From Adiantum capillus-veneris (lineage: Eukaryota > Streptophyta > Polypodiopsida > Polypodiales > Pteridaceae), in the NCBI GenBank assembly GCA_014529385.2, contig CM043947.1:99296036-99360035 (forward strand): 64,000 nt of DNA, written 5' to 3'. A program made the position numbers and the translations under genes. Under the pieces are notes generated by a model, which was given only the letters and a program-made list of their open reading frames with translations, did no database searches and was not told the origin of the DNA. This document shows positions 1-11,114 of the stretch, in pieces (the first letter of the stretch is position 1; every line of letters starts with the position of its first letter).

Positions 1-140
1 CATCATGGCACCACCGAGAATAACCATGGTATCAATGACAGTATCAACGAAAATCACCATGACCAAAGTATTAACAAAACATTATCATGGTACCATCAAA
101 ATCACTATGGTATCAATGAGAAATTATCAATAAAACGACG
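1..140. repeat. AT-rich repeat related to 1400-3100 in inverted orientation
   Basis: Short motifs such as ATGGTATCAATGA and CACCATGA recur. The reverse complement of this stretch resembles the repeats at 1400-3100, which carry CCATGATGCCATGATG and GAGATAATTATT motifs. It could be the inner end of an inverted arm that continues outside the window. No coding potential is seen. From 140 to 418 the sequence is AT-rich and I recognise nothing in it. Confidence 0.35.
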
Positions 141-418
141 TAAACTATATCTCTAAAAGAATAATTATACGAGAATCAATGAACGAGTATATCATATAAC
201 AAAAGATCATGTACCAACAGTAGCTCGATAGAATTTGGACGATCATCAACGGCTCGACTGAATCGGAACGATGTGTAACTGGCTTCTGCAGCAAAGTTAC
301 GTCAGTAACAAATATATGATTGATGAAGAAAAATATAATTGAGAAGTTTTCAATTATGAGAAAAATGAAAAGCAAAAAGTAAAATTTTGATTTTCAAACA
401 TATTCGCAGTCTGAGACG

Positions 419-1070
419 ATAACCCAAAATTGGTGCAGAATTTAGAGAAACTTTCTTCTGCAAAGTTATAGACCACATCGATTCCAATCCCCATTGCGGG
501 TAGTTCCTTCTGCAAAGTTGTAGACCACATCGATTCCGGTCTTTTTCGCGGGTAGTTTCTGCAAAATCGTTTTCAATAAGCACAAAAATCAAAAACAAAA
601 AACGGAAATTGCTTTTCAAGTATGTACGCAGTCCGCGAACGATAACTCAAAATCGGTGCAGAATTTGAAAACACTTTCTTCTGCAAAGTTGTAGACCACA
701 TCGATTCCGGTCTTTTTCGTGGGTAGTTTCTACAAAATCGTTTTCAATTAGCAGAAAAATCAAAAACAAAAAGCGGAAGTTGCTTTTCAGGTATGTACGC
801 AGTCCGCGAACGGTAACTCAAAATCGGTGCAGAATTTGAAAAAACTTCCTTCTGCAAAGTTGTAGACCACATCGATTTCGATCTCTCACGCGGGTAGTTT
901 CTGCAAAATCGTTTCCAATTAGCAGAAAAATCAAAAACAAAATGCGGAAGATGTTTTTCAGGTATGTACGCAGTCCGCGAACGATAACTCAAAATCGGTG
1001 CAGAATTTGAAGAAACTTCCTTCTGCAAAGTTGTAGACCACATCGATTTTGATCAAGAGAAAAATCGAAA
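419..1070. repeat. Tandem array of a ~172-bp unit, about four copies
   Basis: The phrase AACTCAAAATCGGTGCAGAA recurs at about 421 (diverged), 643, 815 and 986, giving periods of about 222, 172 and 171 bp. Each unit also holds CTGCAAAGTTGTAGACCACA and ATGTACGCAGTCCGCGAACG. The first unit is longer because its CTGCAAAGTT...GACCACATCGATTCC part is duplicated. Open frames across the array are a by-product of the periodicity and are not annotated. The length is in the range of plant satellites, but the array is short. Confidence 0.8.
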
Positions 1071-1254
1071 ACAAAAACGTACTGCTCTGATACCATGTTG
1101 AGAGAGAAGGAGAGAACACAGAAGTAGAACCCCATAGTGTGTAGAATACACACATGAGCCATATATTGAGTAGCTTCACATATAAGCTCAACAAAATCAA
1201 ATTTGTTGAATGTTTGGAGAGAATGACTATTTGGAGGTTCAAAGATAGTTTAGG

Positions 1255-1383
1255 TTCTCGGTATTTCTCAACGCATAATCTCAAATGCTTCAGGTGATCC
1301 TCCTCCTTTCCTAATACACAAAAGTCATTTAAGAATTCCTTCATAAAGGTTGTTAGATAAGGATCAAATTTTTCACAACCCAT
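1255..1383 (-). pseudogene. Gypsy reverse transcriptase fragment
   Basis: On the minus strand about 40 codons read like the part of a Ty3/gypsy reverse transcriptase around the catalytic loop and the helix after it (FMKEFLNDFCVLG, then DHLKHLRLCVEKYRE). The expected DD pair is ND here, so the active site is altered. No other reverse transcriptase sequence adjoins it. It is a small relic joined to the tandem array on one side and AT-rich repeats on the other. Confidence 0.6.
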
Positions 1384-1399
1384 TTTTAAAAATGTTTCA

Positions 1400-2020
1400 T
1401 AATGTCATGATATATTTTCATGGGTGATTTTAAATCGTTCCTGTGGATCGTTTCTTCTTAAGATAATTATTCATCCATGGAGTTGTTCCATGATGCCATG
1501 ATGCATTTCTATGATGATTAGAAGTCTTTTGTACTGATCGTTGATTACTGAGATGATTATTTCTTTATAGAGTTTCTATATGATGCCATGATGTGTTTCC
1601 ATGGAGATTACAAGTCGTTCATACTGATCCTTTCTCATTGAGATAATTACTCTTTCATGTAGTTGTTCTATGATGCCATCAATTGTATTTCCATGATGTT
1701 TAATAGTTGTTCATATCGATCGTTTATTGTTGAGATAATTATTCTTTTATAGAGTTGTTCCATGATGCCATCATGTATTTTCATGATTGTTTGTTACTAT
1801 AGTGATTATTATTTCATAGAGTTTTTTCATGAGACATGATGTGTTTCATAATGATGATAAGTTTTTTTTTACCGTTTGTTCATTATTAATATAGTTATTA
1901 TTTCATAGAGTTGTTCCATGATACCATGATGCATTTCCATGATAATTAAAAGTTTTTTCTATTAATCATTTCTTATTGAGATGGTTCTTTTTTCCATAGT
2001 ATAGTTTCATGAGATGACTC
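1400..2020. repeat. Degenerate ~90-bp AT-rich repeats
   Basis: GAGATAATTATT-like blocks followed by GAGTTGTTCCATGATGCCATGATG recur about every 90 bp (near 1459, 1548, 1640 and 1731), then decay. There is no coding potential. Confidence 0.55.
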
Positions 2021-2160
2021 AATATAGTTGAGATGGTTTTTTGTTAGATAGAGTCATTGTAATATCGTGGTATTGTTTCATCATGATTCATTATGATTGA
2101 AAGAATTATTATATGGTGTTGATTCATTATATCATATTGTTGTTCTATGTCCATGTATAA

Positions 2161-2548
2161 TTATTAAGATGACCATCAAGGATTTAATAATCATGTGATC
2201 ATGTGAAATTTATTGTAATTACCATGTGTTATTATCATATTCACATAATTACTCTTTATGTGATCATATTTAAGTAGGTGAATGGTGATTTGATAACCCA
2301 TCAAAAGCCCACTAGGCTATTATTTTTTTACGGTGGGTCCACTTGGATATGGGAAAAACTTATTAGGAGATCTTTCCAGGATATGGAAAAGCCCAATAAG
2401 ACTACTAAGGTGATTTTTGCAGGTCAATAGGAAGGTAACGTGAACATTTAACGTGATCACATGTTTTAAAAAGTAATCACTCAACATCATTAACATGTCG
2501 CATGTTTGTGATCACGTTAATGAAATCCTTGATGACCATTTTAATAAT
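2161..2548. mobile_element. MITE-like element with 26-bp inverted ends
   Basis: The left end at 2161-2186 and the reverse complement of the right end at 2523-2548 agree at 23 of 26 positions (both start ATTATTAA and end CATCAAGGATTT). Subterminal GTGATCA motifs also occur on both sides. The ~388-bp interior has no reading frame. I could not fix a target duplication. A non-autonomous TIR element is the simplest reading; a chance inverted repeat in AT-rich DNA is the alternative. Confidence 0.5.
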
Positions 2549-2559
2549 ATTGTTTTTTG

Positions 2560-3565
2560 TTATCTTGTTATATTTAATATATTTATTATTCTATGGATTT
2601 ATTTTATGATTCCATGAAGTTTTTTCATGATGATTCATGGTGATCTAGTAGATAGTTTTTATTCCATATAATTATTCCATAATGATATCCTACAATTTAA
2701 ATAATTATTTTGCCACGGTTTGTGTCATGATACCATGGTGCTAATCCATGATAATTTGTTATGATTGAAAGAGTTATTTCTCTATGTAATTTCTTCATTG
2801 TACAATGATATTACTTCATGTTGATTTATAATCATTGATATGACTGTTTCATGATGTCATGATATTGTTTTATTATCTTGTTTCATAATATTTTGTTATG
2901 TTTGAAATGTTATTTCTTCTTTTCTCCATGACTTCATGATGTTGTATTCATGTTGATTCATTATCTATGATGATGTCATTGATTTTCTTCTATGGAATTG
3001 TTTTAGATGCCATGGTACTATTGTTCCACATTTATTATAATTAGCATGACTATTGTTCCATTGTGTTATTTCCTTATAATTCATTACTATCCGTATGATT
3101 ATTATTCCATGATGAGTTATTGTTTGTTAATCTATATTACATTGGATACAATTCATACAAATAAGAGATCACCAAAGTCCAATTTGCATACTAGATTTGT
3201 ATATATGTGCACACATTATGTGTATTTCATGTTAAGAAGATTGTATGTAATATACATGGGTTTAATCTCAATTTAATATTTCTTGTGTGAATCAATTTTG
3301 AGGTGTTGCAAACCGTCTCCAAAGATATTATGGCCGTGTATTTCTACAACATTGATGATTTCTATCATGTGCTTTTTGATTATGTAATATAGAGAAATTC
3401 TACACAAATCAAAGACAAAGTGAAATATTTCAAAGAAGTCTTTCAGAGATGGTATATGTTCACTACAAGGGATCACTTGGTTACCAACGCCATTTTTTCG
3501 ACGTAGATGATGGGCATTGAAACAAACGTTGATAAAGATAGAGGGAGACATTGCTCAATTCAAAA
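2560..3565. repeat. AT-rich degenerate repeats, no gene seen
   Basis: The CCATGATACCATGATG and TTCATGATGATTCAT motifs of the 1400-2020 block continue here in a more diverged form to about 3110. From there to about 3565 the sequence is AT-rich without recognisable content. Open frames at 3007-3276 and 3273-3551 show no recognisable domain. Confidence 0.4.
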
Positions 3566-3639
3566 TTCAAATTTGAATTACCATCACATATACTGATGTA
3601 TATATCAACGCATGTATCGGTGGTGCATCCAAAGTTGGT

Positions 3640-4683
3640 CCGAACTAGGAGATGATCTATGCCAGGCAGAAGGCTAGGACAGGTACCAAAGCCCTAGGCA
3701 GCCAAACGATAGCGGAAAGGTATGCCTGATGGGGTTTTTTAGGCCACAAGTGTTGCGGGGTGTTCTAGATGGGATGGCAAATGAAGGTGTCTGAAATGCC
3801 AAGTGAATGCTCTGGAATGTAGTGTTCAGTGTGCTCTAGAAACTGGTCTAGACGGCTCCTCAAAGGGAGCCCGGTGTGCAAGATACTCCAGTTTAAAGAA
3901 AGAGTGTGTAACAGATCCTTGACGAGAAGGGTAGCTTGGGACAAGTGGCCTAGGCACGTGTCAGTGGATGGATGTGTAGTGCTTGAGTTACGGAGCATGC
4001 CGATCTTCTCAGGTTGTGAATCCGAGCTCTGGTTAGCAATTTATGGTCGATTGAAATTTTCCTAGGGGTCGGGTATGATCCCACTTGAATGCATTGGAGG
4101 ATGCGCCATCTGGCATTGTTTCGGCCTTGCTAAGGTTCTTAGTAATAGTGTACATCATAAGGAGCCATCACAAATCGACAACGCGTTTATCGGGTTCTTG
4201 GGCAGTAAGATATGGCAAGTTGAAGTTGGTGGCAGGTGTTAGGAAAGACATTGAAGGTAATTTTGTTGATTTTCGGACGGCCTCGAGTAATGGGATCAAA
4301 ATGGGAAGAAGACGGCAAGATGTTCCCAACCCGGGACCAGCATAGTGGAAATCTGGCAAGTTTTACAGCTTGGGAAATCGGCCTCTGGGTAAAAAGAGAA
4401 GCCATGGAGATCACCCCAAGGGGAGACGCCTTAGTTTCTGCCACATGGCAGAGAAACATCCACATGTGGAGCCGAACGTCGCGAGTGAGGGATATTTTAC
4501 CCAGAGCGAGCCTTCCCATTGGCATCACAAACGTGGACGATCTCCCTTTCACTCAGCGATGGAGGATCGGCACGGGCCCTGTGCGAGCGGCGCTCTGGGA
4601 GAATTGTGGTGAATTTTGGCCAAAGTGGGTGGCACGGTGGCGCGCGCCTATGTCAGGGTGAGGTGGCTCGCGGTGTCAGGAAG
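3640..4683 (+). repeat. LTR fragment of gypsy family G
   Basis: This stretch matches the reverse complement of roughly 62470-63440. Shared landmarks are GAAGGCTAGG, CAGTTTAAAGAAAGAGT, GTGCTCGAGTT-like and GCGCCATCTGGCA. It therefore carries the same repeat as the minus-strand LTR near the right edge, in opposite orientation. It ends exactly where the family A LTR begins. Open frames inside it are not believed to be genes, because the same DNA lies outside the pol gene in the right-hand copy. Confidence 0.65.
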
Positions 4684-5695
4684 TGCGTAGTGCGACTAGG
4701 AAACCGCCGGGCCTCTGACTGTGAAGATTCGTAGAAAATCAAGCAAGGCATAGACGATTTGAAGACAAAAACACACTAAAAAAGAACAAAAATCCAGCCT
4801 GAAAGCTCCACTTGGAAAACGAATCAATACTAATTCAAAACTCTTATGTGTGTGCAGATTAGGTGTAGCCTCGCTCCCAATTACACAGATGCAGTGCTCA
4901 TTCGACCTGGTAAAAACCCTAAATTTATGCTTCGATTCTTCCTCATGACCATTTCCTGGAAGCTTCATTACTTCATTGGAGAAGCCCAAGTAGTTATTTG
5001 AGGAGAAGAAACCCTAATTGGAGGCCTCACTGCCTCAACCATGTAGTGGAAGCAGCACAGGACTGCACTAGCACCCTGTAGAGGAATGGTTGTATCTCCT
5101 TGCTCATGTGCCCAAATGAGCTCATTCTTGACTCTAAAAATTCCCACACAACTTTAAAAACAACGCTAGCATCGTTGATGTGTCATTTTGAGCTATTTTG
5201 AGCATTTTTAAGGCTATTTTTGACCATTTTTAGCTCAAAAATGTCACTTTTTGTCCGTAAAAAGCCCAAACGAGCAGGAAAAAATCCTTAAAATTGTGGA
5301 AAAATCCCATTGGCCTCAAATTTCATGTTGAACCTCATTTTCTCACTTATTAAGCACTTTGGCCATGTCTTTTACGGCAGCGCATGAAACCTGCTATTTT
5401 TGTCCGAGATTGTCCGCATTGAACTTTCTAGGCAAAACGAGCGTGCCACTTCAAGACACTTGACATTTGTACATTCCAAAAGAAAATTAGGCATATATTT
5501 ATGTGAAAAAGCATTCCATTGCGCCACGTGTAGGGCCTCGCCCACCCGGGAAGGTATGTACACGACTGCAACCGTGACATTCATTTTCGCATATATCACA
5601 CTATGTACATTGTAGCATTTGGTCCCACACATCATAAACATTAAGAGTGAGGTAGATATTTTTATTTCACATTACGAACATTCCGTGGCATGACA
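4684..5695 (-). repeat. 3' LTR of truncated gypsy family A copy
   Basis: Reading on the minus strand, the LTR starts TGTCATGCC at 5695 just after a purine-rich tract and ends near 4684. It matches the plus-strand LTR at 56715-57743 along its length, including the stretch of repeated AAAATGG and TTTGAGC phrases near 5160-5260 and GTCAGAGGCCCG near its end. It lies directly after the pol end of the same family at 5754-6333, so it is a 3' LTR. No matching 5' LTR is present. Confidence 0.75.
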
Positions 5696-5753
5696 TCCAC
5701 CCACTCTAAACCTGCACATCCTCCGGCATGTGCCACATATATCTTTTGCAGGT

Positions 5754-6333
5754 TCAGTCTTCATTTAAGTCAACATACATGTCAATTTCATCATCGCTTG
5801 CAACAAAATCCAATGCATCATCCTCTTGTTCATCATCCACATCCATATCAGTTTCATCAGAGCCTTCATTTTGACCTTCTTGTGAATAAAAGGATCTGTA
5901 TCACCTCTTCTTTTGAATAACTTGATTCTTTTCCCTGCAATGGGAATCTTCATTTTTGTCTCATCTAATTCATGCAAGGTATAAGTTGCATTCCCATGTA
6001 CATGCTGAACCACATAAGGACCAAACCATCTCTTTGAAAGCTTTCTTGTTGTTGAATGTTGTTTTTCAAGACTACTGTCATACACCAACACCCAATCACC
6101 CTCCTCAATAGCTTTAGGTCTGAGCCTATGCCTCTTGTTGAATCTGTCCTTGTTCTTTAACCTTGCATCTTTTAATCGTTCAACAACAATCTCAATATCT
6201 TGGTGCCTTCTTTCTAACTGTTGTATGCACAAATCAATAAGGTGTTCCCGACTCATTCCATCTTTCCAAGGTAATACATTCCATGTGGGAATTACATCCT
6301 CAATTTTGTGTAGCACACCACCGTCAACAGAGC
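5754..6333 (-). pseudogene. Gypsy family A integrase C-terminus
   Basis: The minus-strand reading has the C-terminal part of a plant gypsy integrase: QLERRHQDIEIVVERLKDAR, KDRFNKRHR, a GDWVLVYDSSLE segment and the SH3-like KRWFGPYVVQ...TYTL block. A frameshift near 5880 leads into an acidic tail that ends EIDMYVDLNED before the stop at 5754. The same tail occurs at 56530-56655 on the plus strand. Everything upstream of about 6333 is missing, where an AT-rich microsatellite begins, so this is the 3' remnant of an element whose LTR follows at once. Confidence 0.8.
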
Positions 6334-6399
6334 TGAAAAAAAATAATATATAATATATTAATATATATATTAATATATTTATAAAAACCCATTCCCACG

Positions 6400-7169
6400 C
6401 ACTCTTGCGCACACATACAAATACACATACACACTCACGCATGTGCACACACATCTATAACTATACACACTCATCCATCCGCATGCACCCATACGTACAC
6501 ACACGCATATACGCACCACAAATACAAAAGAAAAACCAAAGGAGGTCTATGACTACTACGACAACAAAAAGAAGCCGGACCCAAATCACGCTTTGCCAAC
6601 AACAAAAAGGAGAAATGCGCCGAAGGCATGCCCCGGCCAACCTCGAAGAGAAGTACGTGCTACACCAACACACCGGCAACACACCATTCGCTGGCATCAC
6701 GCAACCACGATGCCATTTTCAATAATTTATAGGTTATTTTCATCATTTCTTCAGTTTTCCCCCAAAACATTGTAAAAACTTTGTAAATTCCCTCTCTCTA
6801 GGTGATGGTCACAAAGGAGCACCTAGAGATTCTCATCTTTTAATAACCTCCCAAAACAAAGCAAGGGTCAACCACACCAGGCCCACCACTTGCTTTGTCT
6901 CCCCGATTAACCTTACCCTAATCACACCGGGACTACCATAATCCAAGCAGCCAACACCTACAAATTGGCACTAAGAGGTCACTATTCGGGTGGGGGGGGG
7001 TGCAGTTCATGAGAGGTGAGCACTTGGTAGAGTGTATTGGGAAGAGTTGACACTATCACCATCACGGGGAGGGGGCTTGTGTGTTGGGTTTGCCTTGGGA
7101 ATTGCACCATGCGAAGGGAGCCACGTCCATCTCTTGACTCCAATGGTCGATGCATACGCGTATACACGT
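6400..7169 (+). repeat. Truncated LTR copy of gypsy family B
   Basis: The CA-rich stretch, the ATGCCCCGGCC phrase, GGTGATGGTCACAAAGG and the block ending ATTGGCACTAAGAGGTCACTAT match the interior of both full family B LTRs (about 8100-8925 and 33700-34500). It lacks the C-rich start and the LTR end, and abuts the full 5' LTR at 7170. It may be the relic of another copy into which family B inserted or with which it recombined. Confidence 0.75.
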
Positions 7170-9100
7170 TGATAGCCGACTTTCGGAAATCAAAAAAAAA
7201 AAAACTCATTTCACCCCCCCCCCCCCCCCCCCCCCCTGAACCTATTTTTTCCCCCTCCCGCCCACGAGCATCGGATAAAACCCTCGCACTCTCTTCCCCC
7301 ATTTTCCTTACATACCCCCATTTTCCTAATATCTCTCTCCCCCCAATTTACCCTCCCGGCCAGGCAGAAACTCAGAGAAGAAAACCCCAACCCCTCTCTC
7401 GTGCTCCCTCGGTGCGAGCCGTGTGAGAAACACCCCCCCCCCCCCCCCCCCCCCCCCCCCTCACTCTTACATTTACCCGAATCACACTCACCCATTACCC
7501 TCTACCCTCATTCCCCCCCCCCCCCCCCCACCTCTTTTGGCCGCCAATATTCCCCCCTCCCTCTTCCCCACCCGCTCGCCTCACCCTCCTTCGGCTCATT
7601 CACACCCCCCTTGGCCTCATTCCCCCCCCCCCCCTCTTGGCCCGCGGATATATTCCCTTACACCCCCCATTGACTAATCCCCCCCCCCCCCCCTTCGTCC
7701 TTAAGCCCCCATGCAAAAACAAGACCCCCCCCTCTCCCTCTCACCACACAACCCATGCCACGCCATACCCCCTCTCCCCTCACACTCCCTCACACACTCT
7801 CTCTATCTCTTATCCCCTTACCCCTCTCCCCCTCCCCCTCTCCCTCACACACACACACCCCACAACACACACCCCCCTCTCCCTCTCTCTTCCCATGCGA
7901 TGTGCGTCGCGTTGCATCCACACGCACACACACACACACACGCGCGCCCTCGCGACAGCAGCATGAAAAAAAACAACACACACACTCACACACACCATAC
8001 ATACACACCCCCCTATCCTACCCCCCCCCCCCCCCCTCTCCTTCCGCCATACGCAGTAGAACAAGCCGCCGGCATCAGAGAAGAAAAAATAAAAAATATA
8101 TATATAAACATTATATATTTATATAGTACCCCCTCTTCCCTTGTTCCCACGCACGCATGCGCACACACATATACATATACGCACTCACCCGCAAATACAC
8201 ATATATACATATATGCTCCCACACTCACACACATACACACGACACGCATATACGCACGCACCGACAAAATACAAAAGAAGAAGAACAAGCAAAACGCCAT
8301 CGACATCAACAAAAGAAGAAGACGATCCAAAGCACGCACCGCCAATAACAAAAACAGAAAATGCACCGAAGGCATGCCCCGGCCGACTCCGAAAAGAAGT
8401 ACGCTCGACACCGACGGACCGGCAGCACACCATTTGCCGGCAACACGCAACCACGACGCCATCCTAGTAATTTTTAGGTTATTTTACCATTATCTTCAGT
8501 TTTTCACCCGAGCCATTGTAAAATTTCCATTTTGTAAATATCCTCTCTCTAGGTGATGGTCACAAAGGCCGACCTAGAGATTTCCATCTTTTAATAACCT
8601 TCCCCAAAACAAAGCAAGGGTCAACCACACCGGGCCCACCACTTGCTTTGTCTCCCAGATTAAGATTACCCTAAACACATTGGGATTACCATAATCCAAG
8701 CAGCCAACACCTATAAATTGGCACTGAGAGGTCACTATCGGGGGGGGGGGGGGGGCAACTTATGTGGAACCAAGCATTGGATAGAGTGTAGTAGGAGGGA
8801 TTGACACCATCACTATCACGAGGAGGAGGTCTCGTGTGTGGGGTTTGCCTTGGAAATTGCACCATGCGAAGGGAACCACACCCATACCTCGAGTCCAATG
8901 GTCGATGCACACACACGTATGTACGCTCTTGGCAATGAGTATTCACAGTCATTGAGTCGCCCTAGAGAACGCACCAAGTAGGTTGCACCATCTCCTCTCC
9001 CTACCTCTCTACCACCACGGCATGCCACCTTGTAAATATTGCAAAAATAACTCACCCTCACACCCCCAAGGTTGTTTTCATCATTCTCTCTCTCTGTGAG

Positions 9101-9165
<65 letters not shown>

Positions 9166-9369
9166 CCTCCCCTCCCCTCCCCCTCTATCTCTCTCTCTCC
9201 TTGGTGTGAGGCTTGCGGTGTTCAAATCATCGTGGCTTTGCATCCTAGCCGCTCAAAGCTAGGTGGTTCCCCCTGTTCGCGTTTACCGAGGAAGGCTCGA
9301 GGCAAGCCTTTCGGCCACTGGCGTTTTAGAGGCCGTGGGGTTCGGAGGGTCCGCTTTGAGGCTCCGTCA
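7170..9369 (+). repeat. 5' LTR of gypsy family B
   Basis: The LTR begins TGATAGCCGACTTTCGG, as does the copy at 32827, and ends CCGTCA just before a primer-site-like TTTGGTGCCCCCACTGGGA. It is unusually low in complexity: long C runs (7215-7236, 7433-7460 and others), CA-rich stretches and a CT tract at 9105-9159. A TATA-like CCTATAAATTGGC lies near 8711. Proline- and histidine-rich open frames across 7400-8560 come from the C and CA repeats and are not genes. Confidence 0.8.
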
Positions 9370-10035
9370 TTTGGTGCCCCCACTGGGAGAGAACGGTTTT
9401 TCCGCAAGACCCCTTCCCTTCAGTTTACAATGCTGAAAGTGACTCCCACTATCAATCATGGACGAGTGGCTAAAGGAATTTTCTAACTGGAGGACGAAAG
9501 AAGAAGAAGAGACGAAGGAGGCCCTAGCCGCCTTCATTGAGGTGCTATTGCCAGGGTGCAGTGTCATCAACATTCAAGAGGTAAATTCTCCATCTCGTAT
9601 CGTTCGTTCTAACTATAAATCGAAAGCATCAAGTGGCAGATTGGTGAGGTTCCATCACTGTTGTCGACCAAGGCACAGGCTCGAGGTGAGCCATTCGGCC
9701 CCTGGCGTTTTAGAGGCCGTCGGGGTTCGGGGTCTTCTTTGCGTCCGTCATTTGGTACCCCCACGGAGGAGGGTTTTTCTAAGACCCCTTCAGTTTAAAA
9801 TGTTGAAAGTGACTCCCACTATCAATCATGGACGAGTGGCTAAAGGAATTTTCTAACTGGAGGACGGAAGAAGAAGAGACGAAGGAGGCCCTAGCCTCCT
9901 TCATTGAGGTGCTATTGCCAGGCTGCAGTGTCATCAACATTCAAGAGGTAAATTCTCCATCTCGTATCGTTCGTTCTAACTATAAATCGAAAGCATCAGG
10001 TGGAAAATTTGTGAGGTTCCATCACTGTTGTCAAC
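9293..10035 (+). repeat. ~369-bp tandem duplication of LTR end, primer site and leader ORF start
   Basis: GGCTCGAGGC...GGCGTTTTAGAGGCCGT, the TTTGGTGCCCCCAC-like primer site and the leader ORF start (GACTCCCACTATCAATCATG) occur first at 9293-9660 and again at about 9676-10035. The first copy of the leader ORF therefore runs into a second LTR end and primer site. Confidence 0.8.
9370..9390 (+). other. Primer-binding-site-like sequence of family B
   Basis: TTTGGTGCCCCCACTGGGA follows the LTR end directly, where a tRNA primer site belongs. A related TTTGGGGCCCCCATTG occupies the same place in element C on the minus strand at 51648. I cannot name the tRNA. A second, diverged copy lies in the duplicated unit near 9750. 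Confidence 0.5.
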
Positions 10036-10245
10036 CAAGGCACACGGTCAATGAGTGCCAGCAACGGAGGCAGCGGAAGGGCTGAAGTCTTCTGCATTGA
10101 CATTCATTGCAAGGAGGTCATTCACGTCAAGGAAGGAAAGCGGACGGTGAGGCCTCTTTTCCCTAAAGAAACTGCAGTCAAAGATAAAACCCCAAAGTCG
10201 CCTAAAGGGGCTGCTCGAGCCAAGGGCAAGGAGAAGATAGGCTAG
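9828..10245 (+). pseudogene. Family B leader ORF 1 with zinc-knuckle remnant
   Basis: An acidic reading frame starts MDEWLKEFSNWR and passes SRIVRSNYKSKA to HHCCQPRHTVNEC, which fits the X2-C-X4-H-X4-C part of a CCHC zinc knuckle whose first cysteine is lost. The frame stops at 10085, but the next frame, open from 10051 to 10245, continues with a basic Lys- and Pro-rich stretch (KDKTPKSPKGAARAKGKEK), so one frameshift is likely. An earlier partial copy at 9458-9856 comes from the tandem duplication. The role is unknown; it sits between the primer site and gag. Confidence 0.5.
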
Positions 10246-10256
10246 CCTGGAAACAC

Positions 10257-10778
10257 ATGACCCCGAAGGGAGAAGCATCTGGCCAAGCAAGTGCTTCAAG
10301 CTCAGAGAACCGGGTTGTACCCACTTGGTCAAATAAGAAGTCATCCGAAGCTAAGCGACGGAAGGTCTCCTACCGATTTGCACGACGCATGCGAGTGCTA
10401 CCAATCCACTTCGACAATCCAGAAGAAGAAGTGGTGAGAAGATTCCCATGTCCTAGAGAAGAGTGGTTCGGCTATTGCTCTCGCTGCTTTGGGAAGCGAG
10501 TGGAGGACCTTCCTCCCCTCCCTGTACAACTTATCCCGAAGAAGATCTCTACTACGGGAGAGACCCAGTGGGTTGGAGATGAGCTGCAGCTGAATGGAGT
10601 AGAATTCATGCAACACGCTGATTACGGAAATTACCTACAATTGCTGTTAGCCAAGAGACTGGGAGTGGTCCGACGCGTCGCCATCACCCCCTACATGCTA
10701 AGCAACGAAGGAAGGGTAGAGCCCATGAAAGGTGACGACCTCTGTGGATGTGCCGACTCATCAACACTCGCACGGTAA
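10257..10778 (+). CDS. Family B leader ORF 2, unknown function
   Basis: A 173-residue frame lies between leader ORF 1 and gag. It begins with a Ser-rich segment, then a basic stretch (KKSSEAKRRKVSYRFARRMR) and two Cys-containing segments (GYCSRCFGK and LCGCADSS). I recognise no domain. It could be a continuation of leader ORF 1, since only a stop and 12 bases separate them. The element has about 1.7 kb of leader before gag, more than needed for a simple retrotransposon. No gag similarity is visible. Confidence 0.4.
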   Translation: MTPKGEASGQASASSSENRVVPTWSNKKSSEAKRRKVSYRFARRMRVLPIHFDNPEEEVVRRFPCPREEWFGYCSRCFGKRVEDLPPLPVQLIPKKISTTGETQWVGDELQLNGVEFMQHADYGNYLQLLLAKRLGVVRRVAITPYMLSNEGRVEPMKGDDLCGCADSSTLAR

Positions 10779-11114
10779 GAGTATAAGTAAGTATTTCACC
10801 CTTTGGGCATGATGGAAAACAGGCCGACGACATTCCCGTTCAAATTCCTGCAGCATATGCATGTGAATATCTATGTAGATAGGAAAGTCTTCTACCAACA
10901 GAAGATCGTTTACCTATTCGGTGCGGCAGTACTAGGAGAAATCCTCAATTCCCCGAACCCTATCATTCTTCCCATACTAGATTACCATCATTCCTTTAAT
11001 GTCTCTATTTTTATCCTGTTTTAGCCTATCCATTCGCCCTTGTAAAAACCGCTATGAGCCGTTGCTGTTGATGTTTTTAAAAAAAAAAGTTTTGTAATTT
11101 CCCGAGTCACCACC

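Noticed and set aside
3007-3551. Open frames of about 90 codons on each strand
   Set aside because: AT-rich, no domain, no splice context.
7400-8560. Long Pro-, His- and Thr-rich open frames on both strands
   Set aside because: They follow poly-C and CA repeats inside the family B LTR and recur in the 3' LTR at 32800-34160. No domain is present.
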